Shown: positions 28,955-38,620, numbered from the stretch's first letter. The stretch: DNA of 64,000 nucleotides from Betaproteobacteria bacterium (GCA_016183615.1 JACPEG010000032.1:1-64000), one strand, 5' to 3'. Made by a program: numbers and translations. Notes: generated from the sequence alone by a model not told the origin.

Positions 28955-29667
28955 ACGTGAACTTGCTGGAGGCGAAGAACCTCAAGGTGTCCTACGGCGG
29001 CATCAACGCCGTGAAGGGCATCGACCTGGAGGTGAAAGAAGGAGAACTGGTCGCCCTGATCGGCGCCAATGGCGCCGGCAAGACCACGACCCTGAAGGCC
29101 CTGTGCGGTCTGCTGCACCCGTCAGGGGGCCAGATCCACTACCGCGGCGAATCCATCCTGCACACGCCGCCCCACCGCCTGGTGGGCCAGGGCCTGGCCC
29201 TGGTGCCCGAGGGCCGCGGCATCTTCGGCCGGCTGACGGTGGAGGAAAACCTGGCGATGGGCGCCTACAGCCGCGACGACGCCGCGGCCATCCGCACCGA
29301 CCTGGAGCGGGTCTATCACCTGTTCCCGCGGCTCGCGGAGCGCCGCAGGCAGTCGGGCGGAACGCTCTCGGGAGGCGAGCAGCAGATGCTCGCCATCGGC
29401 CGCGCGGTGATGAGCCGGCCGAAGCTGCTGCTCCTCGACGAGCCCAGCATGGGGCTCGCGCCCCTCATGGTGCAGAAAATCTTCGAAACCGTGCTGGCGG
29501 TGGCGAAGGAGGGCGTCACCCTCCTGCTGGTGGAGCAGAACGCCAAGCTGGCGCTGGAGATTTCCCATCGGGGTTACGTGATGGAGAGCGGGCTCGTAAC
29601 GCTGGCCGATGAGGCGAAGGCGCTGCTCAACAATCCCCAGGTGCGGAAGGCCTACCTCGGCGAGTAG
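28951..29667 (+). CDS. livF: Branched-chain amino acid ABC transporter ATPase LivF
   Basis: Second ATPase subunit, 238 aa from ATG 28951. Walker A GANGAGKTTTLK, LVPEGRGIFGRLTVEENL, signature LSGGEQQMLAIGRA, Walker B LLLLDEPSMGLAPL, tail NNPQVRKAYLGE. Last gene of the operon; a REP-like palindrome begins at its stop codon. Confidence 0.95.
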   Translation: MNVNLLEAKNLKVSYGGINAVKGIDLEVKEGELVALIGANGAGKTTTLKALCGLLHPSGGQIHYRGESILHTPPHRLVGQGLALVPEGRGIFGRLTVEENLAMGAYSRDDAAAIRTDLERVYHLFPRLAERRRQSGGTLSGGEQQMLAIGRAVMSRPKLLLLDEPSMGLAPLMVQKIFETVLAVAKEGVTLLLVEQNAKLALEISHRGYVMESGLVTLADEAKALLNNPQVRKAYLGE

Positions 29668-29731
29668 GAGCGAATTTATTCGCGACCGTTGTCCCCCGAC
29701 CGGTGTATATCGGGGATGAATCCCCTCCTAC
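29664..29731. repeat. REP-like extragenic palindromic element
   Basis: The outer arms GTAGGAG (29664-29670, overlapping the livF stop) and CTCCTAC (29725-29731) are inverted. Inside are small stems GCGAAT/ATTCGC (29670-29683) and GGGGAT/ATCCCC (29713-29726). This GTAGGAGCGAATT-CGCGA design resembles REP elements of Pseudomonas and related proteobacteria. It sits between convergent livF and the DUF711 gene, where it can act as mRNA stabiliser or bidirectional stop. Confidence 0.7.
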
Positions 29732-29763
29732 GCCCGTAACGGTGCCCGCACCGCCGCCGCGAT

Positions 29764-31131
29764 TTAGTTGTTGAGGGCTTGCAGCGGCGCGGGGATGCGC
29801 CCGCCGCGGCGGATGAACTCGGCGCTCGACAGGGGATTGAGCGCCATCACCGGGGCGCGGCCCAGCAGCCCGCCGAACTCGACGAAGTCGCCGACTTTCT
29901 TGCCCGGTGCAGGAATGATGCGCACCGCGGTGGTCTTCCGGTTCACCATGCCGATGGCGGCCTCGTCGGCGATGATGGCGGAGATGGTCTCGGGCGGGGT
30001 GTCGCCGGGCACCGCGATCATGTCCAGGCCCACCGAGCACACGCAGGTCATGGCCTCCAGCTTGTCGAAGCTGAGGGCGCCGCTCGCCGCGGCCTCGATC
30101 ATGCCCGCGTCCTCCGACACCGGAATGAAGGCGCCGGAGAGGCCGCCGACGTAGCTCGAGGCCATGGCGCCGCCCTTCTTCACCGCGTCGTTCAAGAGCG
30201 CCAGCGCCGCGGTGGAGCCATGGGCGCCCACCTTCTCCAGCCCCATCGCCTCCAGGATCCGCGCCACGCTGTCGCCCTGGGCCGGCGTCGGCGCCAGCGA
30301 CAGGTCGACGATGCCGAACGGCACTCCCAGCTTGTCCGATGCGGCGCGGCCCACGAGTTCCCCCATGCGGGTCACCTTGAAGGCGGTGCGCTTGATGACC
30401 GAGGCCAGCTGGCCGAAATCGGCGTCGCCCGCTTCCTTGACTGCCTGGGCCACCACGCCGGGGCCGGAAACCCCCACGTTCACCACGCACTCGGGCTCCC
30501 CGACCCCGTGGAACGCGCCCGCCATGAACGGGTTGTCGTCCACGGCGTTGCAAAACACCACCAGCTTGGCGCAGCCCAGGCCGTCGCGGGATGCGGTGCG
30601 GCGCGCGGTGTCCACGATGATCCGCCCCAGGGCCGCCACCGCGTCCATGTTGATGCCGGCCTTGGTGGAACCCACGTTGACCGAGGCGCACACCCGCTCG
30701 GTGGTGGACAGCGCTTCGGGAATCGAGGCGATGAGCGCGCGGTCGCCCCGGGTCTCGCCCTTCTGCACCAGGGCCGAGAAGCCGCCGATGAAATTGACCC
30801 CCACCTCGGCGGCGGCCCGGTCCATCTGCTGCGCCATCAGGGCGTAGTCCTCGCCATCGGAGCTTTCCGCGACCAGGGCGATAGGGGTCACGGAGATCCG
30901 CTTGTTGATGATGGGAATGCCGTATTCGCGCTCGATCTCCTCGGCCACGGCCACCAGCCGCTGGGCGCGCCGGCAGATCTTGTCGTAGGCCCGGGCCGCC
31001 GCCTGCTTCAGCTCCGGATGGGCGCAGTCCCTGAGGCTCAGGCCCAGGGTGATGGTGCGGATGTCCAGGTTCTCCATCTGCACCATGCGGATGGTTTCGA
31101 GGATTTCCTGGGGCGAAAAGCGCATGGGCAT
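29764..31131 (-). CDS. UPF0210/DUF711 family protein
   Basis: 455 aa from ATG 31131 ([18 protein letters not shown]); the ATG at 31125 is an alternative. This length and the blocks [32 protein letters not shown] and MICVPGDTP-like [18 protein letters not shown] identify the DUF711 family, a glycyl-radical-like (PFL-fold) group of unknown function. It almost always follows a small ACT-domain protein, as here, 13 nt upstream. A metabolic regulatory role is inferred only. Confidence 0.9.
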   Translation of the reverse strand: MPMRFSPQEILETIRMVQMENLDIRTITLGLSLRDCAHPELKQAAARAYDKICRRAQRLVAVAEEIEREYGIPIINKRISVTPIALVAESSDGEDYALMAQQMDRAAAEVGVNFIGGFSALVQKGETRGDRALIASIPEALSTTERVCASVNVGSTKAGINMDAVAALGRIIVDTARRTASRDGLGCAKLVVFCNAVDDNPFMAGAFHGVGEPECVVNVGVSGPGVVAQAVKEAGDADFGQLASVIKRTAFKVTRMGELVGRAASDKLGVPFGIVDLSLAPTPAQGDSVARILEAMGLEKVGAHGSTAALALLNDAVKKGGAMASSYVGGLSGAFIPVSEDAGMIEAAASGALSFDKLEAMTCVCSVGLDMIAVPGDTPPETISAIIADEAAIGMVNRKTTAVRIIPAPGKKVGDFVEFGGLLGRAPVMALNPLSSAEFIRRGGRIPAPLQALNN

Positions 31132-31144
31132 GGTCAGCAGCCTG

Positions 31145-31435
31145 CTAGATCCGGTGCATGAACTTGAACACGTCCTCGTGCTGGGCGTCGATCCTGAGGC
31201 CCATGGTTTCGCCGAGGCGGTTGAGGCGCTTTTTAAGCTCATCGAAGGGAACCGTGGCCTTGGACAGGTCCACCATCATGATCATGGCGAAGAACTCCTG
31301 GAGCGTGGTCTGGGAGATGTCCAGGATGTTGGCCTGGGCCTCGGCCAGCACCGACGACACCCCGGCGATGATGCCCACCCGGTCCTGGCCGATGACCGTG
31401 ACGATGATGCGGTTGGATTTTTCAGCTGTTGTCAT
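31145..31435 (-). CDS. ACT-domain protein (UPF0237)
   Basis: 96 aa from ATG 31435. A single ACT domain: [46 protein letters not shown] domains usually bind amino acids and control a partner. The start overlaps the hemF stop by ATGA, and the DUF711 gene follows closely, so a small-molecule sensor plus partner pair is likely. Confidence 0.92.
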   Translation of the reverse strand: MTTAEKSNRIIVTVIGQDRVGIIAGVSSVLAEAQANILDISQTTLQEFFAMIMMVDLSKATVPFDELKKRLNRLGETMGLRIDAQHEDVFKFMHRI

Positions 31436-32328
31436 ACCCAATCCTTGGGGATAAGGAACTCGGTATAGAGCTTCTCCTCGGGGCTTCCCGGACGGGGCAG
31501 CCAATCGTAGCGCCATTTCACCAGCGGCGGCAGCGACATCAGGATGGACTCGGTGCGGCCGCCCGACTGCAGCCCGAACAGGGTGCCCCGGTCGAACACC
31601 AGGTTGAATTCCACGTACCGGCCCCGGCGGTAGGCCTGGAAGTCCCGCTCCCGTTCCCCATAGGGCAGATTCTTGCGGCGCTCCAGGATGGGAAGATAGG
31701 CGGGCAGGAAGTGGTCGCCCACGCTGCGGGTGAGCGCGAAGCAGGTGTCGAAGTCCCGCTCGTTGAAGTCATCGAAGAATATCCCGCCCGCCCCCCGCGG
31801 CTCCTTGCGGTGCTTGAGGTAGAAATACTCGTCGCACCACTTCTTGAAGCGCGGATGGTACTCCTCGCCAAAGGGCGCGAGCGCCGCCCTGCAGGTGCGA
31901 TGAAAATGAACCGCATCCTCGGCGAAGCCGTAGTAGGGCGTGAGGTCCATGCCGCCGCCGAACCACCATACGGGCTCGGCACCGGCCTTCTCCGCGACAA
32001 AACAACGCACGTTGAGGTGGGTGGTGGGCGCGTAGGGATTGCGCGGATGCAGCACCAGCGAGACGCCCAGGGCCTGGAACGAGCGCCCCGCGAGCTCGGG
32101 CCGCGCCGTGGTCGCCGAAGGCGGCAGCCCCGAACCGAACACGTGGGAGAAGTTGACCCCGCCGCGCTCGAAGACCTTGCCCTCCTCGATCAAACAGGTG
32201 AGCCCGCCGCCGCCCCCGGGACGCTCCCAGCCGTCGCGGCGGAAGCTCTTGCCGTCGGCGGTTTCGAGGACCGAGACGATGCGCTCCTGGAGGTCGGTGA
32301 AATAGGTCTTGACGGCTTCGAGGTTCAT
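31432..32328 (-). CDS. hemF: Oxygen-dependent coproporphyrinogen III oxidase
   Basis: Cytosolic enzyme that converts coproporphyrinogen III to protoporphyrinogen IX with O2, in haem synthesis. 298 aa from ATG 32328; an upstream ATG at 32361 adds 11 unlikely residues. Motifs: [34 protein letters not shown] and [16 protein letters not shown]. Use of the O2-dependent form implies growth with oxygen. It is co-transcribed with tsaC upstream and the ACT gene downstream. Confidence 0.97.
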   Translation of the reverse strand: MNLEAVKTYFTDLQERIVSVLETADGKSFRRDGWERPGGGGGLTCLIEEGKVFERGGVNFSHVFGSGLPPSATTARPELAGRSFQALGVSLVLHPRNPYAPTTHLNVRCFVAEKAGAEPVWWFGGGMDLTPYYGFAEDAVHFHRTCRAALAPFGEEYHPRFKKWCDEYFYLKHRKEPRGAGGIFFDDFNERDFDTCFALTRSVGDHFLPAYLPILERRKNLPYGERERDFQAYRRGRYVEFNLVFDRGTLFGLQSGGRTESILMSLPPLVKWRYDWLPRPGSPEEKLYTEFLIPKDWV

Positions 32329-32357
32329 GGCGGGAAAGCGGCGGCCGTGGCAGCAGT

Positions 32358-32924
32358 TCACGGCCGGATGATTCTACCGGTTTCCAGGTCCTTGATGGTG
32401 GAGGGCCGCCGCCGGCGCCCCACCCGGCCCGGCACCCCCAGCATCCGCTGGCCAAACATCCTCACGCATTCCGCAAGCGTGCGCGCCGGCCGGTGGCCGG
32501 CGGGATTGGCGCTGGTGGAAACCAGGGCCATTCCGAGCGCGTTGCACAGGGCCGCCGCGTCCGGGTGGGCGGTCACCCGCAGCGCGATCTTACCGCTGCC
32601 GCCGGTGAGCCAGCGGGGGGTGCGCTTCGCCGCGGGAACCAGGAAGCTCACGGGGCCCGGCCATGCCCGGTCGAGTTGCCGGCGCGCCGCGGCCTCCAGG
32701 GGAGCGATGTAGGGCTCGATCTGCGCCCGCCGCCCCGCGATCAGAATGAGGCCCTTGCCCTGGGGCCGGCCCTTGAGCCGGAGCAGCCGCTGAACGGCAC
32801 GGTAATTTCGCGGATCGCAGCCGAGGCCGAAGCAGGACTCGGTGGCGTAGGCGATGACACCGCCGCGCCGCAGGTGATGGCGCAGCCGCGCAAGGAGAAT
32901 TTCGGGAGGGCGGCGCTCGGCCAA
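32358..32924 (-). CDS. tsaC: L-threonylcarbamoyladenylate synthase
   Basis: Sua5/YrdC/YwlC protein that makes threonylcarbamoyl-AMP for t6A37 in ANN-decoding tRNAs. The frame upstream has no ATG or GTG after the purD stop; the best start is TTG 32924, giving 188 aa, the normal single-domain length. Motifs: [44 protein letters not shown] and STSANPAG. A basic C-terminus ([15 protein letters not shown]) follows. Its start lies 18 nt after purD, so translational coupling may offset the weak start. Confidence 0.9.
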   Translation of the reverse strand: MAERRPPEILLARLRHHLRRGGVIAYATESCFGLGCDPRNYRAVQRLLRLKGRPQGKGLILIAGRRAQIEPYIAPLEAAARRQLDRAWPGPVSFLVPAAKRTPRWLTGGSGKIALRVTAHPDAAALCNALGMALVSTSANPAGHRPARTLAECVRMFGQRMLGVPGRVGRRRRPSTIKDLETGRIIRP

Positions 32925-32941
32925 GGCACGACTGGTTGCAG

Positions 32942-34231
32942 TTATTTCTTTCGCGGCGAGCGGGCCGCGGCGAGCGCCCGGTAGCCGATGTCGCGCCGCA
33001 TCTGGCAGCCGTCGAAGCGGATCTGGTCGGCGATCTCGTAGGCCCGGCGCTGGGCGATCTTCACGCTGTCGCCGAGGGCGGTGACGCACAGCACCCTTCC
33101 GCCGGCGGTCACCACGCTCTTGCCGTTGAGCGCCGTTCCGGCGTGGAACACCCGGAAGTCCTCCTCCGGCTTCGGCAGGCCGAGGATCACGTCGCCCTTG
33201 CGCGGATCCTCCGGATAGCCCGCCGCCGCCATCACCACCCCCAGGGCGGTGCGCCGATCCCATTCGGCCTCGACCTTGTCGAGGGTCCCGTTGACGGCAT
33301 GCTCCACCATGGTAAGGAGATCGCTTTTCAACCGCAGCAGGATGGGCTGGGTTTCCGGGTCGCCGAGCCGGCAGTTGAATTCCAGCACCCGGGGATTGCC
33401 GGCCTTGTCGATCATGAGGCCGGCGTATAGAAAACCGGTGTAGGGCTCGCCCTCCGCGTCCATGCCCGCAACCACGGGCTGGATCACTTCGCGCATCACC
33501 CGCGCGTGAATCTCGGGCGTGACGATCGGCGCCGGGGAGTAGGCCCCCATGCCGCCGGTGTTGGGTCCCTGATCGCCGTCGTTCAGCCGCTTGTGGTCCT
33601 GGCTGGTGGCGAGCGGCAGCACGTGCCTGCCGTCCACCATGACGATGAAGCTCGCCTCCTCGCCTTCCAGGAATTCTTCGATCACCACCCGGGCGCCGGC
33701 GTCGCCCATCCGGTTATCCACCAGCATCATGTCCACCGCCGCGTGGGCCTCGGCGAGCGTCAGAGCCACCACCACGCCCTTGCCGGCGGCCAGCCCGTCG
33801 GCTTTGACCACGATGGGGGCACCCTGGCGCTCGATGTAGGCATGCGCCTCGGCGGCGGCGGCGCAGGTCTGGTAGGCACCGCTGGGAATGCCATGGCGCT
33901 GCATGAAGGCCTTGGCAAAATCCTTGGAGCTCTCCAACCGGGCGGCGGATTTCGTAGGCCCGAAAATTTTCAGTCCCGCCGCCCGGAACGCGTCCACCAC
34001 GCCGGCCGCGAGCGGCGCCTCGGGACCCACCACCGTGAGCGCCACCTGCTCGCGCTGGGCGAAGTCCACCAGCTCCGGAATCGCCGTGATGGGAACGTTG
34101 ACCAGCCCCTCTTCCAGAGCGGTGCCGGCATTGCCCGGCGCCACGTAAACCCGGGAATTGCGGGGGGAGTGGGCAAGCTTCCAAGCGATGGCGTGCTCGC
34201 GCCCGCCGCTGCCGATGACGAGTAGCTTCAT
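32942..34231 (-). CDS. purD: Phosphoribosylamine-glycine ligase
   Basis: GAR synthetase, second step of purine synthesis. 429 aa, ATP-grasp fold. MKLLVIGSGGREHAIAWKL at the start, the LAAGKGVVVA block, GPNTGGMGAYSPAP, and LEFNCRLGDPETQPIL are all typical. It is read leftward after purH, from which it is separated by a nested inverted repeat (34248-34399). Confidence 0.98.
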   Translation of the reverse strand: MKLLVIGSGGREHAIAWKLAHSPRNSRVYVAPGNAGTALEEGLVNVPITAIPELVDFAQREQVALTVVGPEAPLAAGVVDAFRAAGLKIFGPTKSAARLESSKDFAKAFMQRHGIPSGAYQTCAAAAEAHAYIERQGAPIVVKADGLAAGKGVVVALTLAEAHAAVDMMLVDNRMGDAGARVVIEEFLEGEEASFIVMVDGRHVLPLATSQDHKRLNDGDQGPNTGGMGAYSPAPIVTPEIHARVMREVIQPVVAGMDAEGEPYTGFLYAGLMIDKAGNPRVLEFNCRLGDPETQPILLRLKSDLLTMVEHAVNGTLDKVEAEWDRRTALGVVMAAAGYPEDPRKGDVILGLPKPEEDFRVFHAGTALNGKSVVTAGGRVLCVTALGDSVKIAQRRAYEIADQIRFDGCQMRRDIGYRALAAARSPRKK

Positions 34232-34247
34232 TTAAGGGGCCAGGTTA

Positions 34248-34399
34248 ACCACAGGACACAGGGAACTTCAAGATTCAAAAGCCCTAACGCAAAGGGAAAA
34301 AGAAAGAACCGCAAAGGACGCAGAGGAACAAGCTGGTTTTCTTTGCGATCTTTGCGCCTTTGCGTTGAATGAGTTTTGCCTTTCTCTGTGTCTTGTGGT
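34248..34399. repeat. Nested inverted repeat between purH and purD (copy 1)
   Basis: The outer arms ACCACAGGACACAGGGA (34248-34264) and TCTCTGTGTCTTGTGGT (34383-34399) match at 15 of 17 positions when inverted. Inner arms TAACGCAAAG (34285-34294) and CTTTGCGTTG (34358-34367) enclose further CAAAGGACGCAGAGG and CTTTGCGATCTTTGCG. The whole 150-base element is AT-richer than the genes around it. Related core words recur at 38621-38714, so this is a dispersed repeat family. Confidence 0.75.
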
Positions 34400-34405
34400 G
34401 AAAAA

Positions 34406-35968
34406 TCAATGGCGAAAATGTCGCACGCCGGTGAACACCATGGCGATGCCGTGCTCGTTGGCCGCCGCGATCACCTCGTCGTCGCGCAGGCTGCCCCCGG
34501 GCTGGATGATGGCCTTGGCTCCGGCTTCGGCCACCACGTCCACCCCGTCGCGGAACGGGAAGAAGGCATCGGAGGCAACCACCGAGCCCTTGAGGCTGAG
34601 CCCGGCATTGGCGGCCTTGACGGAGGCGATCCGGGCGCTGTCCACCCGGCTCATCTGGCCGGCGCCCACGCCCAGCGTCTGGCCATTGCTGCAGAACACG
34701 ATGGCGTTGGACTTCACGTATTTCGCCACCCGCCAGGCAAACAGCAGGTCCCCGAGTTGCTGCTCGCCGGGCTGGAGCCTGGTGACCACCTTGAGCTGGG
34801 AGGCGGAGACGTTCATGGTGTCCGGGGACTGCACCAGCATGCCGCCGCCCACCCGCTTGAAGTCGAGGGCGTTGGCCCCGGGCGCGAGCGGCACCACCAG
34901 CACCCGGATGTTGGTCTTCTGCGCGAGCACGGGGACGGCGTCGGCCGGAATTTCCGGCGCGATCACCACTTCCACGAACTGGCCGGTCACGGCTTCCGCG
35001 CTGGCCCGGTCCAGCGGCCGGTTGAAGGCGATGATGCCGCCGAAGGCGGAGGTGGGGTCGGTGGCGAAAGCGAGCTTGTAGGCTTCCAGCGGGGTTGGCG
35101 CCACTGCCACGCCGCAGGGATTGGCGTGCTTGATGATGACACAGGCCGGGGTGTCGAAGGTCTTCACGCATTCCCAGGCCGCGTCGGCATCGGCGATGTT
35201 GTTGTAGGACAGCTCCTTGCCCTGGACCTGGGTGTAGCTGGAGAGCGCCCCGGGGACCGGCGTGAGCTCCCGGTAGAACGCCGCATCCTGGTGCGGATTC
35301 TCGCCGTAGCGCAGGTCCTGGACCTTGGCGTAGTTGAGGTTGAGCCGCTCGGGATAGCCTTTCCTCGCGCCATCCGAACCCAGGGCCGTCAGGTAATTGC
35401 TGATGGCGCTGTCGTAGGCGGCGGTATGGGAGTAGGCCTTCTGCATCAGGCCGAACCGGGTCTCCAGCCCCACCGCCCCGTTCGCCGACTGCATCTCGGC
35501 GAGCAGCGCGGGATAATCCGCCGGATCGGTAACCACCGCCACGTGCTGCCAGTTCTTGGCGGCGGCCCGCACCATGGTCGGTCCGCCGATGTCGATGTTC
35601 TCGATCGCCTCCTCCAGCGCGCAGCCGGGCTTGGCAACGGTCTGGGCGAAGGGGTAGAGATTCACCACTATCAGCTCGATGGTGGGGATCTTCGCCTCCG
35701 CCAGCGCCTTCATGTGGGCCGGCAGGTCGCGCCGCGCCAGGATTCCGGCGTGGACCTTGGGATGCAGGGTCTTCACCCGCCCGTCCAGCATTTCGGGGAA
35801 TCCGGTGTAGCTGCCGACCTCGGTCACCGGCACCCCCGCGTCCGACAGCAACTTGGCGGTGCCGCCGGTGGAAAGGATGGTGACGCCGAACTTCCTCAGA
35901 CCCTGGGCGAAATCCACCACGCCGGCCTTGTCGGAGACGCTGATCAGTGCTTGCTTGATGACGGTCAT
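34406..35968 (-). CDS. purH: Bifunctional AICAR transformylase/IMP cyclohydrolase
   Basis: Last two steps to IMP. 520 aa. The N-terminal IMP cyclohydrolase ([47 protein letters not shown]) is followed by the AICAR transformylase domain with [24 protein letters not shown] and [11 protein letters not shown]. Full length. It is downstream of fis with about 100 nt containing an inverted repeat, and upstream of purD. Confidence 0.98.
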   Translation of the reverse strand: MTVIKQALISVSDKAGVVDFAQGLRKFGVTILSTGGTAKLLSDAGVPVTEVGSYTGFPEMLDGRVKTLHPKVHAGILARRDLPAHMKALAEAKIPTIELIVVNLYPFAQTVAKPGCALEEAIENIDIGGPTMVRAAAKNWQHVAVVTDPADYPALLAEMQSANGAVGLETRFGLMQKAYSHTAAYDSAISNYLTALGSDGARKGYPERLNLNYAKVQDLRYGENPHQDAAFYRELTPVPGALSSYTQVQGKELSYNNIADADAAWECVKTFDTPACVIIKHANPCGVAVAPTPLEAYKLAFATDPTSAFGGIIAFNRPLDRASAEAVTGQFVEVVIAPEIPADAVPVLAQKTNIRVLVVPLAPGANALDFKRVGGGMLVQSPDTMNVSASQLKVVTRLQPGEQQLGDLLFAWRVAKYVKSNAIVFCSNGQTLGVGAGQMSRVDSARIASVKAANAGLSLKGSVVASDAFFPFRDGVDVVAEAGAKAIIQPGGSLRDDEVIAAANEHGIAMVFTGVRHFRH

Positions 35969-35987
35969 AGAGGGTACGCCATGAACT

Positions 35988-36060
35988 GTAAACGGTGAAG
36001 GGTAAACGGAAGGATTCCGGCACGCGCCGGGTTGCCCTCCCCCCGCTTACCGTTTACCGC
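35988..36060. repeat. Inverted repeat between fis and purH
   Basis: GTAAACGGTGAAGGGTAAACGG (positions 35988-36009; two direct copies of GTAAACGG) faces CTTACCGTTTACCGC (36046-36060) in inverse orientation. The stretch between is GC-rich. It looks like a small extragenic palindrome, possibly folding in the fis-purH mRNA. It is unrelated in sequence to the CAAAGG-type repeats nearby. Confidence 0.5.
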
Positions 36061-36067
36061 TTCGCGC

Positions 36068-36304
36068 CTACTTGATGCGGTAGGTCTGCATTTTCTTGCG
36101 CAGGGTATTGCGGTTGATGCCCAGCATTTCCGCGGCCCGGGTCTGGTTGCCCTCGGCGTGATTCAGCACCAGCTCGATCAGCGGTTTCTCGACGGAGTTC
36201 ATCACCATGTCGTAGATGCCGGAGGGATCCTCTCCGTCCAGGTCCTTGAGGTAGCTCTCTACCGCGCGGCGCACGGCGCGCGATATCTCGTTCTCGCTTT
36301 TCAT
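36068..36304 (-). CDS. fis: Fis-family nucleoid/transcription regulator
   Basis: 78-aa DNA-bending protein. The C-terminal helix-turn-helix (GNQTRAAEMLGINRNTLRKK, residues 52-71) matches Fis; the N-terminal arm is shorter than in enterics (98 aa), as usual in betaproteobacteria. The start overlaps the dusB stop (ATGA), reproducing the classic dusB-fis operon. It probably shapes the chromosome and rRNA expression in fast growth. Confidence 0.96.
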   Translation of the reverse strand: MKSENEISRAVRRAVESYLKDLDGEDPSGIYDMVMNSVEKPLIELVLNHAEGNQTRAAEMLGINRNTLRKKMQTYRIK

Positions 36305-37308
36305 GCCGCCAAGTCCTCGTTGTAGGTCAGGCGCCGGCCCCGGTCCGCCAGTTGATCGAAAAAGGCATGGACCGCGGAGAGCTGCTCCTCACTGGTCTGC
36401 AGCTGGTTCATTGCATTGCGGAAGCTTGCGGATCCCGCCAGCCCCTTGGTGTACCAGGAGATGTGCTTGCGGGCGACCCGCACCCCCGTGTACTCGCCGT
36501 AGAAGGCGTAGAGGTCGTGCAGGTGATCGAGCAGCACGCGCCGGATCTCGGCCACTTCGGGAGCCGGCAGCCGGTCGCCGGTTTTCAGGTAGTGGTCGAT
36601 CTCGCGGAACAGCCAGGGGCGGCCCTGGGCGGCGCGCCCGATCATGAGCGCGTCGGCACCGGTGTACTCCAGGACCCGCTTTGCCTTTTCCGGGGTGTCG
36701 ATATCGCCGTTGGCGATCACGGGAATGCCTACTGCCTGCTTGACTTCCCCGATGGTGTCGTACTCGGCCTCGCCGGAGAATCCGCAGGCCCGGGTGCGGC
36801 CGTGAACGGCAAGCGCCTGCACCCCCGCCCGCTCGGCGATGCGCGCCACGCGGATGGCGTTCCGGTTCTGCCTGTCCCAGCCGGTGCGGATCTTGAGCGT
36901 GACGGGAACCGATACCGCGCCGACCACCTCGTCCAGAATGCGGATCACCAGCGATTCGTCCTTGAGCAGCGCGGAACCGGCCATGACGTTGCAGATCTTC
37001 TTCGCCGGGCAGCCCATGTTGATGTCGATGATCTGGGCGCCCTCGCCCACGTTGTAGCGGGCGGCTTCGGCCAGCATTTTCGGATCGGCCCCGGCGATCT
37101 GGACCGCGATGGGCTCCACCTCGCCCTCGTGGTTGGCACGGCGCCGGGTCTTCTCGGAGCCCCACAGCAGCGAATTGCTCGACACCATCTCCGACACCGC
37201 CATGCCCGCGCCCAGGCGCTTGCAGAGCTGGCGGAACGGCCGGTCCGTTACGCCCGCCATCGGGGCCACGATGAGGTTGTTCTTAAGCTGATAGGTGCCG
37301 ATCTGCAT
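36301..37308 (-). CDS. dusB: tRNA-dihydrouridine synthase B
   Basis: FMN-dependent reductase that makes dihydrouridine in the tRNA D-loop. 335 aa. MAGVTDRPFRQLCKRLGAG, the catalytic-cysteine signature INMGCPAKK, VTLKIRTGWD, AVHGRTRACGFSG and GADALMIGRAAQGRPWLF are present. It is the first gene of the dusB-fis unit. The promoter at 37336-37363 lies just upstream. Confidence 0.97.
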   Translation of the reverse strand: MQIGTYQLKNNLIVAPMAGVTDRPFRQLCKRLGAGMAVSEMVSSNSLLWGSEKTRRRANHEGEVEPIAVQIAGADPKMLAEAARYNVGEGAQIIDINMGCPAKKICNVMAGSALLKDESLVIRILDEVVGAVSVPVTLKIRTGWDRQNRNAIRVARIAERAGVQALAVHGRTRACGFSGEAEYDTIGEVKQAVGIPVIANGDIDTPEKAKRVLEYTGADALMIGRAAQGRPWLFREIDHYLKTGDRLPAPEVAEIRRVLLDHLHDLYAFYGEYTGVRVARKHISWYTKGLAGSASFRNAMNQLQTSEEQLSAVHAFFDQLADRGRRLTYNEDLAA

Positions 37309-37335
37309 TGTGCGTTCGGCGGAGAAAAAGGTGTT

Positions 37336-37363
37336 ATTTTAATCGGAACCGGTCCGAAGGCAA
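37336..37363 (-). promoter_or_regulatory. Promoter of the dusB-fis operon
   Basis: On the minus strand TTGCCT (37363-37358), 16-nt spacer, TAAAAT (37341-37336). Expected start near 37330, giving a leader of about 20 nt before dusB. In other bacteria this promoter is growth-rate controlled; no Fis sites were identified here. Confidence 0.68.
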
Positions 37364-37391
37364 AGCCGATATCTTGCTGCGGCCCCGGCGC

Positions 37392-38555
37392 TTATCCCCT
37401 CGAACCGAAGATCATGCGCCGGCACAGGAAGCGCTTGGCGGGCGGCAGCGCATCCAGCGCCGCCAGTCCCATCCCGCGCGCCAGCGCCAGGACCGGGTCC
37501 GCGTTGGAAAACAGCCGCACCAGTCCGTCGGTGAAGGCCATGCCTCCCGTGGAGTCCAGCCGGCGCCGCGCCCGGTAGCGCGCCAGCATGGGATCGGTGC
37601 CGATTTGCTCCGGCGCAACATCGCGTACCGCCTGCGCCAGTTCCCAGGCGTCCCGCAGGCCCAGGTTGAAGCCCTGGCCCGCCACCGGATGCAGTGTCTG
37701 CGCGGCATTGCCCACCAGGGCGATGCGCTGCGCCGTGGACGACGCCCCGCGGCGCAGCCGCAGCGGAAACGAAGAGCGGCCGCTTACTTCCACGAATCGC
37801 CCGGCCCGGGTCCCGGCCCGAGCCTGCAGGCGGATCAGGAAATCCGCCTCCGGCAGGTTCAGCAGTTCCTGCGCGGATTCCGGCTTTACGCTCCACACCA
37901 GGGCGAAACCGTCGCCGAAGGGCAGCAGCGCCAACGGGCCTTCCGGGGTGAAGCGCTCGTAGGCCACCCCCCGGTGCGGCTCCGCGGTCTTCACCTGGGC
38001 CACCACCGCCGACTGGCCGTAATCGGTCTCGCGGAACCCGATGCCCGCGACCCGTTCCGCAAGAACCCCGCCGTCGGCGAGGACCAGCAGCCGCGCGGCT
38101 ACGGATGCCGGTTTTGCGCCGGATTCGTACTCGGCCCGGGCCTCCTGCGGCAGCGCCTCGATGCCTGACACCCGGGCGCCCACTTGAACCCGGACGCCGC
38201 CTGCATCGAGCGCCCGGTGCAGCGCCCGGAACAGGCTTCCAAAATCCACCACGTAGCCCAGCGTCGGAATACCCGCGTCGTCCGGGGTCAGGATGCTCGA
38301 TCCGAAGCTGCCGTGCTGGGACACATGGATGCGCTCGATGGGCGTCGCAGGCGAAACGGCGGGCCAGACGCCGAGGCGCTCCAGCAGCAGCCGGCTGCCC
38401 CAGGACAGGGCGATCGCCCGCGGATCGGAGACTGCTTCCGGCGCCCGCGCCTCGAGCAGCGTGATGCCGAGGCCCGTTCCGCGCAGGGCCAGCGCGAGGG
38501 CGGCGCCCACGGGACCGCCGCCGATGATCAGGATGTCGGCGCGCTCGGTTGTCAC
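37392..38555 (-). CDS. ubiH: UbiH/UbiF/VisC family FAD-dependent ubiquinone hydroxylase
   Basis: Flavin monooxygenase hydroxylating the ubiquinone ring. Start GTG 38555 gives 387 aa, right for the family; upstream sequence belongs to a repeat. FAD motifs: DILIIGGGPVGAALALAL at the N-terminus, ALVGNAAQTLHPVAGQGFNL near residue 275, and ARALADGGVL-like VLADGGVLAERVAGIG. It follows pepP, as in the enterobacterial pepP-ubiH order. Which ring carbon it acts on (UbiH, UbiI or UbiF role) is not certain. Confidence 0.88.
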   Translation of the reverse strand: MTTERADILIIGGGPVGAALALALRGTGLGITLLEARAPEAVSDPRAIALSWGSRLLLERLGVWPAVSPATPIERIHVSQHGSFGSSILTPDDAGIPTLGYVVDFGSLFRALHRALDAGGVRVQVGARVSGIEALPQEARAEYESGAKPASVAARLLVLADGGVLAERVAGIGFRETDYGQSAVVAQVKTAEPHRGVAYERFTPEGPLALLPFGDGFALVWSVKPESAQELLNLPEADFLIRLQARAGTRAGRFVEVSGRSSFPLRLRRGASSTAQRIALVGNAAQTLHPVAGQGFNLGLRDAWELAQAVRDVAPEQIGTDPMLARYRARRRLDSTGGMAFTDGLVRLFSNADPVLALARGMGLAALDALPPAKRFLCRRMIFGSRG

Positions 38556-38620
38556 GACAGTATGCGGATCAACGATGCGGTATTCCTCAGCACCCCGACT
38601 CGAGGCAAGGCAAAATGCAT

